Assembly (NCBI RefSeq): GCF_032854445.1
Contig: NC_088300.1
Span: 44,881,682-44,945,681 of the forward strand
DNA from: Liolophura sinensis
Taxonomy: Eukaryota; Mollusca; Polyplacophora; Chitonida; Chitonidae
Length of the DNA stretch: 64,000 nt
Direction: 5' to 3'
The position numbers and the translations under genes are program-made. The number at the start of each line of letters is the position of its first letter. Position 1 is the stretch's first letter. Positions 1-12,000 of the stretch are shown here, one piece after another. The notes under the pieces were generated by a model. The model did no database searches. It was not told the DNA's origin and was given only the letters and a program-made list of their open reading frames with translations.

Positions 1-3000
1 CCCACTCCCTGGGTTACCATTTGTCTCAGAAGTGGTCTCCTTTGGGGCAAGGGTGGGCTCATCGTTTTCTGACGATGAACTCTTCTGCTCTTTGACACAG
101 TTATCATCAGCTGAATGGGGTACTTTTATCTGCTGTATTCTTGATGACAGTGGTTCTAATATTTTTAGGAGGTATCTCATATTTTGTTTATCTAAAAAAA
201 AAAATATATATATATACAGGTACGTGAAAATTTGAACATTAGACATCCCATCAGTTAATTCGTGAAATAATGATGTCCAAAGTATATTTTTGTACTGATT
301 TTAAATAGCCTATCATAAATGGTGACACTATTTATGCCAGAAAATAAATTTTGAGTCTGTTTCAGGCCGAGGGTTGGTGGTAGGGGGTGGGGAGAGTGCC
401 AGAGGGTGGTATTCCCAATTCAGTTTTGAGTCTTTTGATAAGGTGTAATTCACAATCTCCATAGTAAAAATTCCCGTGTTGTATCAGAGCTTTCCAACGA
501 ACAAGTTGACTGAACGAATATACGAGCCAAAACTTACGAGTTGTAGGTATTACGCAGGCACACAATGGCCCTGAGTGCCGCATGCACTCTCCCCGTATGC
601 ATTAGCTCATAGGTCTGGGACACAGATACTAAAAGTTTGACGATATGCGCGAGCAGGACTCATCGGTGATGTAGCGGATACACAAGAGTTGGCGAGTGTG
701 CAGACTGGTTTGTTTGGTGCATTAACTACTTATTACCATCAACATATCTGTAAAGGAATTCAATGTTTTTACTCGCGACTGAAGAGGCTTTTCGTTATTT
801 CACCTTCTTGTATGTCTAAGGGGGAATTTTTAGTAGATCTTCAGGGGGAATGGGTCTGTTTTGCAAGCGGGAACCCTTGGTAATATGAATATGAATACAT
901 ACAAAAATATTTTATCATTAACAAACCTTACTCTGCGCATCTCTGAACTAAAACAAAAAAATCTTACCAGTCAATTCCTTTAGCATGTTATTTAAATAAA
1001 TCATAAACCTTCATGATTATATAAAAGTACTAAGCTATGTGCAAAAAGCCCTTTCGTGAAGCACAGTTCTGATTTACCTTGTATAATACTGTTAGCGATA
1101 TCTGTTGAGGCAGAGAAGATGACATTGAGCACAGCGAGTGAGGAGCATAAGGAGCGTTCTTGACCCTCCAATCCCACAATCTCATACTCACAAACCCCTG
1201 CCAGATACTTCTTCAGGGGTACCTCTGCCTTCTCGTACTCGGACACTACAGAGAAAACATCACATGCCATTACCAGGTACATGTACCGGTAGGCAAAAGG
1301 AAAGTCTTGAAACCAGGACACGTGCATGTCATTTCTTACCAACGAGGATAGAGAAAAATTTGAAAAATCTTTCAAGAATACAAAATATTCAGAAAAAATA
1401 TGGCATGCATGCCAAATAGAAAGTTCAATCAGTTGTTAAGTATGGAGAGTAGAAGAGATAAAGGGATGTGGAAGACTTAACAATACTATGAAAAAGAAGA
1501 AAAACTAGTATATACAGATATCAATAGTACATAAAAGCTGAAAGCTGTCAACACTTCAAGTATATAACACTTAGACACTTTTGGCATCATTACGCAACAG
1601 TACACTTTAGATGTCTTACATTATCCACTTTGGACACCTTACACTGATGCACTTCGGAAATCTTACACTGATACACTTCTGACATCTTACACTGATACAC
1701 TTCTGACATCTTATAAAGTCAAAACTTCTGAGATCTTACACTGATACACTTCTGAAGACTAACATGAGGGTTGTTGACACCATATATTTCTGTATCCTGT
1801 CAATGAGTAACCATGCATCAAATTTATCATGCAAAGACCCATCACTTCTGCACAAAAGACCAAATCGTTTCAGTGATGTAACCACTGTTTTCACAACAGA
1901 AGAAAACAAGATAACCTAGTCAGAAGACACGTATGACCTCCGCTGATACTGGAATATACATCTTGCCCAAGTAACCCGTGGTCCACTGAGAAGCAGGGTA
2001 TTTTGTCTGATGTGGGATACAACCTATACATGTACCTTTATGTATAAAAGCATGGATTGCATAATACACTGAAGTTGTTGACTTACCCAAGGCCTCTACA
2101 CCAGTCTCTGTAGTGGATATGAGTTCAAACACATGAAGAAAGACTTCCAGTTCTTCACTCTGACTATACCTGCGATAATGTCAAACACAAATAATTAGAA
2201 AACTCCACATGCCATTTATATACGGTAATAAATATAACAAATCAAGGATTAAACATGCCCCACATGCTATTATATTCCACATACATGACATGTGCTAAAA
2301 CCTGAGCTCAATACATGCAGTAGTTCTTAAGACAACAAATCTTACCCTAAAATGAGCATAAATTTCATCCCTGACTAACTTAAGTTTTTCCTGATTCCCA
2401 GAATTTTATTGATTTAGGAAAGGTGTTTAGAGGTTTGCTTTGAACGTGATGATATTCCACTGGAAAATTGGAAGCTTCTTCACCAAAAATAATATTTTGT
2501 GACATTTATTTGTCTCTAAAAATACACTTTTGTGGGCGAAATTTTAGGTCATTTAGGGTAAACATTTTGTTTACCATTACTTTGCCTGTTATTCGATGCC
2601 AAAGCTCGGGTATGACTGTGCTTTGTACAGGCAAGCTAAAAATGAACATATAAACTCAGCATTTTAGAAACTATCACCAGCCCAACTGTTGCACCCTCAA
2701 TTTAATGTACTATGTAGTACAACATCAGTTTGTTGCACAGATGAGACTTGCGTACATAGAGATTATCATTACACTGTGCTGATCTGTATCGTCGTATCTG
2801 CTCGAGTTCTCTGCGGTTGCGTCGCCGTATCGACCAAGCCCGCAGAGAACGAGGGCAGAGAGTGTAATGATAATCTCTTTATCATATACCTTCTACTGAC
2901 ACTAATTTGGTGTCCAGATATTAAAATCCAGATATTTCTTCAGACTACTTTGCACAGCGTATAGTGTCTGGCAGTGCACAGGCCGTCATCACGCTCATAA

Positions 3001-6000
3001 ACTATTACGCGCACATGGATTTCGTTTTAAATATAGCATATTTCAAAATAGTTGACCACCGCAGAAGACACAAATTGGGTAAAAAAAAAAAAAAAATAGA
3101 AAATAAACAAAGAAAATAAAATAAAACAAAGACTCGAAAAACCGTGGAAATATTATTTATACAACATCAAGTAAGTATAGCTGGCTTTTCAAAACACAGA
3201 TACTATCTGAATGCAAGAACTGTAATGTTTATATAAACATCATCTCAAACCTGACAAGTGGCATTTTGAAAATGAGTACAGCAGCTGTAAAGTGCGCTAA
3301 AAAAAATCAGATCAACCACCAATTTTAGAAGTAAAAAAGTGATTTAATTACATGTTCTTTAAATTTGCTGAAGTCTCTGTGAGTTCTTGAAAAAGTTTGT
3401 CAACAAAGTTAATGGGCAGCTGATCTGTGGCAGAAATTGAGGTGGAACATGCAATTTGAGAAGGATGCACCCTGGAAAATACCGGCAGTTGTACATGTTC
3501 TAGTGGCATGGTTTACATTGTGTGTGAAATTCCGTGAAAAAAAACAGATCATTCTGTACTGTAGAAGATGATGGGACAGCTGCATCAATTTCTGTGGATG
3601 TACTGGGTTGGGGAGAAAGAGTTACGCTCGTAGCGGAAGGCTGTGTGACTGGTGCATTTGAAATGATGTGGCTCATCTTTTCCTGCATACCATGAGAAGC
3701 AACAACGTAATTATTTATACTTGCAACATTTTTGTGGCCAGTCAGTTGCATAATAGTCGTGGGAGCTACGCCAGCATGAAGGAGACGGTTCCATGTTGTT
3801 TTGCAGGCACTGTGGTTTGTAAAATGGCCAGGGAAGTTCGATCGTTTTGCCATGGTTTTCATAATTGATTTTAGGGTGTGCTCTCCCATTGGTTGGCATT
3901 TGTACCATACATTACTGCAAGCTTTTCTTCTATAATTGATGCCGAGGTAAAATGGACTGTCGGCTGTTCACATTTTTGGTGGCCTGTGGTCCTTGTAGAC
4001 TTTGTACGCCTCTATCGCGCAGTCATGTAGTTTGACATCGACAGCTATCAGTGTTGCGGAATGTAATTTGATGCCAAAAATCACGAAGCAGATGACACAA
4101 AAAAAAGATGAAAATATTTGATTATAACCTTTTTGCCCATAATGTTGGCATGTAAGACAGTGTAGAAACAATTTTATTATTTTTTTGCATGTTCGTGTAA
4201 GTCGGTCAGCACAGCATGGAAATCCCCGTCAAGGACCTCAGGGCTTTCCCACAGAAAGGTCACTCGGTGCGAAAATAGTTCTGCGCATGCAAAATGTTCA
4301 GAGGATGGTGATACGAAAAAATATCAGAGGGCTTTGTATCAAGCGGGTAACACGCACAGGTATATGATAAATTCATATCTCAATCCTCTGTCTAAACCTC
4401 ACCTGTACATACTGTACCTCATCTGTCTGCAGATCATGTCCACATCTGTTAACACCCCACTGTCCATCTGCCCATAAATCTCATCTGTCTATGCTTATTC
4501 TCCCCGTACTCCATCTATCCATATCCCACCTGTCCTTATGTACCTCATCGGTCTGTAGATCATGTCCACATCTGTTAACACCCCACTGTCCATCTGCCCA
4601 TAAACCTCATCTGTCTATGCTTATTCTCCCTGTACTCCATCTATCCATATCCCACCTGTCCTTATGTACCTCATCTGTCTGTAGCCCATGTTCACATCTG
4701 TTAACACCCCACTGTCCATCTGCCCATAAACCTCATCTGTCTATGCTTATTCTCCCCATACTCTATCTATCCATATCCCACCTGTCCTTATGTACCTCAT
4801 CTGTCTGTAGCCCATGTCCACATCTGTTAACACCCCACTGTCCATCTGCCCATAAACCTCATCTGTCCTTGCTTATTCTCCCCGTGCTCCATCTATCCAT
4901 ATCCCACCTGTCCTTATGTACCTCATCTGTCTGTAGCCCATGTCCACATCTGTTAACACCCCACTGTCCATCTGCCCATAAACCTCATCTGTCTATGCTT
5001 ATTCTCCCCGTACTCCATCTATCCATATCCCACCTGTCCTTATGTACCTCATCTGTCTGTAGCCCATGTCCACATCTGTTAACACCCCACTGTCCATCTG
5101 CCCATAAACCCCATCTGTCCTTGCTTATTCTCCACATACTCCATCTATCCATACCCCACCTGTCCTTATGTAACTCATCTGTCTGTAGCCCATGTCCAGC
5201 CTTAGCCTGCACCATCCCTTGTGTGGCCCACTCTTGAGACAGGTCATCATCCAGCTCTACCAGTTTGTCCAGATCTGCCTCAGCCCATCCAGCCATACCA
5301 TATCTGATGTCCCACCGCCCAGAAGAGCCTGTACCATCTCCTGTGTGGCCCAGTCCCGACACAGATCATCATCCAGCGCTAACAGTTTGTCCTGAATGTC
5401 AACTATACCATATCCAGCCTTACCCTATCTGATGTACCCCCTCCAGGAGAGCCTGTACCATCTCCTGTGTGGCCCAGTCCCTACTAGATCATCATCCAGC
5501 TCTAACAGTTTGTCCTGAATGTCAGCTTTACCTTATCTAGCCTTACCCTATCTGATGTACCCCCTCCAGGAGAGCCTGCACCATCTCCTGTGTGGCCCAT
5601 TCACAACACAGATCATCATCCAGCTCTAACAGTTTGTCCAGAAAGTAAGCCGTCTTCTTCAGCAAATCCCCTGCAGCAGGCCAATAGAGTACACCTGAAT
5701 AATGACCACTTACAGTACTTTTTGGCGGTTGTGGAATTATAGCCAAATTAACTATGAACAAGTCACCAGAACATTATGTAGTAACCTTTTCAACCTCTTC
5801 CAACTGGTTGGTAACCACGTCATTATTTGTCACATGACGGGCCAATCATCATGTTATGTATGTAACTCTCTTGCTGGTGAAGCAATGACCAATGATCAGA
5901 TTCTTGTTACAATATCTTAAATCTTTACCATGCTTTCATGGGATTTCACCTCTTCAAGACACCAGACTAAAAGTCATTTCCTTGAGAATAACTGATAGTT

Positions 6001-9000
6001 TATGTGTTAAAGTAAAGAAAATTTAAAACATTTTACCGTTTGTGGAACTTTGGAGGAGGAACTTGATGTTTGTCTGTGAGTCTAGACGATCTTTGACAGC
6101 CTTCAGCCAAATGTCAGACACACTGCTATTACACAAGCATACATAACACAATCTGAAACAGAATTTGTTACACGGCTGACTAACGTCTGAACACAGCTTA
6201 CAGGCACATAATACAGTCTGTAACAGAATTTGTTACACAGCTGACTAATGTCTGAACACGGCTTACATGTACATAACACAGTTGAAACAGAATTTGTTAT
6301 ACAGCTGACTTATGCCTGAACACGGCTTACACATACATAACACAGTCTGAAAGAGAATTTGTTACACAGCTGATTAATGTCTGAATACAGCTTACATGTA
6401 CATAGCACAGTCATACATAACAGAAGTAGCATCTGTAATTTGAGAAAGGCTAAGGTTAAAACAATACTGTACATTCTTTGTGCAGTTAGAAAAGATGAAG
6501 TTTAATACTGAGCATATAGAACAAGGAGGAGTTGTAAAGACAAGGTTGATGCATTTGATGCAAGAGATTTACTCATGAATGATTTACATGTATGAAATAT
6601 AAAAAACTGTACAGAAAAAATCAAATATGCTCTGACTAACGTCATTAATCACAATGGATTAAAATGTTAAATTGTAAAGATAAGTATTTTCCCTATCTAA
6701 ATACTGACTTGTTTATGTAATATGTAAAAGTCTGCAGTAGAGGTGTAAAAAGATTCAAATATTCAGGCTTACTGGATTTATTTACATAGCATTTCATTTC
6801 TAATACTTTCTCTATTGTCAGAGTGTTGCTCAAAAAACAGTGCACCACAAAGTCAATGACAATATCATATCCTCAAGACAAGTCTGACTGGTTTTAGACG
6901 TTCACCCCTAGCATCACACACACATCATATTCATGCAGGTGACAGCTTGTCTACTTGTGTCCCTACCCCCTACCATCGTATTCCTTTCATAATGCAGAGG
7001 CTGGGCTGGGATGCCCTGTCAAACTAGAACTGCTCTCTGTGTGTACACAGTGACAGGTGCTGACAGGTGACATGCCCAAGTCAGGAAGTTTGTCAGGTAC
7101 CTACCAAAGGCCAGTAGTTTACTCCAAGCACTCCGGATTCTTTGATCCATAAACTTGTCCACAGCGCTAAGCACCAAAAAATAAATATATAGAGGCCCAA
7201 GGATGACAATATGCCTCATCAGGAGCTTATGTCTCCGGCTAAGATTTAGCAAGAGGTCGGCCAGAGCATCAGTCCATTGTTTCAACATAATTCTTAACAT
7301 AGAACACATGTTGAAACAACAGATCTAGATGGAAAACAACAGACTAATCCCCAGGCCCCAGTATCACAAAGCGATCTTAGTCTTATTAATAAGTCAAAAT
7401 TTCAATCATAAAACTTGGTAAGTTCCTTCCTCTTATTTTAACTGAAATTTGTTTTACAATAACTTACCCAGAATTTACTTTGTCAAACAATATTTTGACA
7501 TTGTTATGTAAGAAATAACGAGTTTTAAAATGATTTTAAATTTTGACTGAAGTCAAAGGTCACTTCATGACCCTGGGGCCTGGCTAAGACAAAGCAAGAG
7601 GTAAACTGACCTACAATGAATCCTAATTCTACTCACAATAAATTTGTATCTAAAAATGAAACTCCTTCAACCGCTGCCATCTTATCAGCCCCTATTTCTA
7701 CACAGATCTACATAAAATGTATGTATGTATGTACATTTGGGGTTTAATGTTGTACTTAACAACTTTTCAGTCATATGACGACAAGGGATCATTAGGTGTG
7801 CGTACATATATTGTTTTCTTTTGGCAAAGTACATGCCGCCACAGTGCTACCACTACTGAAGTATCACGCCGAAGGCATGATGCCTGCCACAGTCACACTA
7901 TACTGACACCAGGCCAACCAGTCCTGTTCCCTTACTTTACCTTCTCAGAGCTGACGATAAGTGATGCTGCACCAAGTGTCATTATTAAAATCTTTAGTAT
8001 GACCCAACCTAGGTTTGATCCCGGGGTCCCCTGACTTAGGTGGACACTTGGACCATCATGCCACCAAAGGGATTCAGCACTCTACAGGCTAGAATGGTGT
8101 TATACCTGAATGTCTCCACCAGCGTCTGTGGATCCCGGCTGTCCATTAGTGCTAGCAACACCTCTCTGAAATACAAAGCACACAAAGGAATATAAATGAT
8201 GTTATAAAGCAGATAAACACACATTACAAGTATATTTACACAAGTGTTCCCTGCATAACGTAATTAATGTGCCTGATTAAATGCATACTGTGTCGACTTT
8301 AATCTCCGTTCCCAGAAGTCGTGCACCATCCTGATTTTCATATTTTTTCTGTGTTTCAGATTTAATACTGATTTTAAATTTTTTTCTCTCTTTCAGAGTT
8401 AATTACGGCTAATACATTAACAGTACAAGAAATATACTTCATTCACTTTGCGTTTGGAAGAGATCGGGCGACACAATGCTCTGTAGCTCAAGCATTCAAC
8501 CTCAACCTGGTTGGTGAGCGACTTCTGGGACACCCTGTACATTGTCTGCATTTTTTCCCAGGCTGTTTTGGGAGATGCAGAACGTACTGTCAAGTACAAT
8601 AAATGTACAGTGTAAATCATCAAAATCATTTATTTATTTGATGTTACTTAACACAATTCTCAATAATTTCTCACATGAAAGATGGCTGTCAGTTTTATGT
8701 GTGGAGGAAGCTACAGTGTCCGAGTATAAACTAAGTAAACGACACACTTTCCCACATTCACACAGAATACAGATAAGCGGCGGAAGACAAATAGGCTTCA
8801 ACAAATGCTACACTGTCACCAAGGCTTCATAAGCAGTGAGAGCAGGGGAATGAAAAAATTCTCTGTCAACGCCCAGTTTTGAAATGGCACCTCATGTGTC
8901 CTAGCAACTGAAAGAACCTTTAACCACTAGTCCATGGCTCGCATGTTTAAAAGAAAATACGTTTTGAAAGTATACTTAAAGGATACACGAAAAGGCACTT

Positions 9001-12000
9001 CAATATGAAGAGTATGGTTTGAAGGAGCATGAAGAGTGAGTGAGTGAGTGAGTGATTGGGGTTTAGCGTCATACGTAACAATTTTTCAGTCATATGACGA
9101 TGAAGAAATCCTTAGAATGTATGTAATGTGCCTCCTTGTTGCAGGACAGAAGCTGCAATTTCCTCTTTTAAAGTCTTAGGTATGACTCGACCCAGGATTG
9201 AACCTGGATCTACTGCTCTCGAAGCGGATGCTCTACCAACTGTGCTAGCAGGGCCGGTAGGAACATGAAGAAAGATGCGCCAAAAAAAATTCTTTCAGGA
9301 ATATTTTACATTCTAAAATAACCCCTCCCTTTTATGCACTATACTCCATTTTACACATTAGGCCACATCATATACTACGCAGTAAGAAACAAAAAACAAG
9401 TGTTTCCTGTATCCTTTTATATCCATTGATTAATAGTAGTCTAACTAGGCCATAATTAAACACTCACACAAGAACAGAATTGTTTGATATAGCAATACAG
9501 ACTTTGTCGCAGCACACCATGTTCCCCAGAATACCAACACAGATTTCCTGAAACAATGAGAAAAGCAGAAAAGAATCTGAAAGACTGTTCTTGGTTTCTT
9601 CTATTAAGTTATCACATACATGTACTTGCTCGTCACACTGGCGCCACAGAAAATGCTGATTCACTCATGTTTATTGCCATTACTTCGACAAATGCTGCCC
9701 ACGACTGCGATGGCAAATACAAAGCCAATCCACCATTTCGCTTTTCCAGAAAGTTTCCTAAGCTCAATTTAATCCATCATTTAATACCACATACTGCACA
9801 AACCCTCTAGGTAAAAAAAATTTCAAAAGAATGTCATACAGTCCAAAGGACACTTTTACATGACAAGGGAGAAATAAATAAAATGACTTGCCACAACTCT
9901 AGGAGCCTTAGATTTTCTGATTACACCACCCAGTATGTCCATGGCTTTAAACTCATGCAGAAACTCTGCAACATCCTGTACAAAAATAAAGTATTTGTTT
10001 TTAGACATGATAAAATACATACTACATGTATATGACAGTTCAACTTCAACTAAACAATACATGTAGATCTACTTCATGGACAGAAACAGCAATCAGAGTG
10101 CATGGCTGAAGCAAATAACTATGGTACATTAAATGGTCTACTGTCTTGTTGTTAATGAAGTAAAGTATGGAGACAACATGATAAATGTTTCAGTACTTTA
10201 TTCACCAAAACGTCACAATAACACACAAAAAGAGGAACAACTTAGACATTCTCCACTGATATGTCCCAACCATAGAGTCGCATGTAATTATTAGCATCCT
10301 ATAATAGTGGGTAGTAGTGGGATGTTGGGTGTTCCAACACCTTGGGCATGTTCTAGACACAACAAATAAAGACAACCTTACAAACTAAACAATGTTTCTA
10401 TACCTTGTTCATGGACAGTCCCAGACAGAAAAAACAAAAGCAATCCTACAACTGGACATTTATTGTTTCTATATTTTGTTCATGGACAGGCCCAAAACAC
10501 AACAAATAAAAGCAACCTTATAAACTGGACAAATCAGAAGTTTCCCTACTTTGTTCATGGACATGTCCCAGAGTTCACAGAGCTCATTCTGCAGATCTTC
10601 ACTCACATCAATACCCAGTTCACATAGATCTGCTTCTAACTTCTCACTTTCACTGTCCACTTCCTAACCAAGACACAAACAAGACAATACTGTTCAGTGG
10701 TGATGTGAGAGGTCAGATAGTACAGTAACATGTGATTTTTATTTAACAATTTATTATATAAAAACATGATGACTGCACAACATACCACAAGAGTTAAAAT
10801 ATCTGATTGTTATTTTCATTGCACTAAAAGCAATATTTATTTATTTATTTATTTATTTGGTGTTTTATGCCGTACTCAAGAATATTTCACTTATACAACC
10901 ACAGCCAGCATTATGGTGGATGGAAATCAGGCACAGCCCAGGGGAAACCCACAACCATCCGCAGCTTGCTGACAGATACTGGGGACAATGTATTTCATCT
11001 AGGTATGATTTCAGTCACCGTAATGATACGAGAACTGGGGAGAGCTCAGAGGAAAGTGATAGCACTGTGCCAGATGTTTGACAAATCTCCTGGGCAGCTA
11101 TAAATGGATGGAACTGGATTTGAACATGCAACCTCATTGCTTAAGGGCTTGTTTTCTTCTAGAAACACTCATTAGACAGCTTAGACAGGAACATAAACAA
11201 AAAAATAAGCAACTTAACCAATTTAGACACCAGAAACACAATGTAAACACAAGCAACTTGCAGGTACCTATAGGTCCATAATTTCAACTGACCATCTCCC
11301 TTATTCTAGTTCATTTAAATGCATAGAAAACCTGTACTTCTCAAATAAAACATTTACAGTCAATGAAACTATAACAGACTGCTTCCGTTTTTGATGATGA
11401 CCCTATGTTGCTGATCCCCTGTTGCCTTCATACTGTTTATGCACAATACTTCACATTTTTCGTTTTCCAGTGACTACTACAGCTTTCAGTGTACTGTATT
11501 TTCATAGAGTTTAACCTGCTGTTCTCAAACAGAACATTTAAAGTCAATGAAACTATATGACAGATTGTTTCCCTTTTTGATGAGAATCCTACTTGCACTG
11601 CCTTCGCTTTGTTTTTGCACAGAACTCTTTGCCTCAATTCACATTTTCCATTTTTCAGTTCTTACAGCTTCCAGACCACTGTATTTCACCTAGAGTTTAC
11701 CGGTTTTCAAGTGACAGATTTTACTTATTTCTCATTGATTCATCAACCTAATACGGTCATTTAAGATTTTTTGTGAAACTTGATTACTTTCTTATCAAAA
11801 AATGCAGTGTTGACATCAAAAGTGCTATCTTCATTCACTTCTGAAAGTGCACTTTTACATATCAATCACTGAAACAAAATTATTTATTGCAACTGTACAG
11901 ATACAAAGTACATGCACCTCAGTAACCCAGTACCTGAATCAACTTCATCAGAGTGGAAAAGATCCAGTGTTTGCTGAAAGCAGACTGCCCGACATTGTCG

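Noticed and set aside
4491-5237. 248-codon plus-strand open frame with 42-residue repeats
   Set aside because: It is created by a 126-bp minisatellite whose period is a multiple of three; the opposite strand is equally open, and it lies in a SAAL1 intron.
9180-9256. Possible tRNA gene (minus strand)
   Set aside because: A and B boxes are present, but it is followed by a SINE body and a (CACT)n tail inside a target-site duplication, so it is a SINE head.
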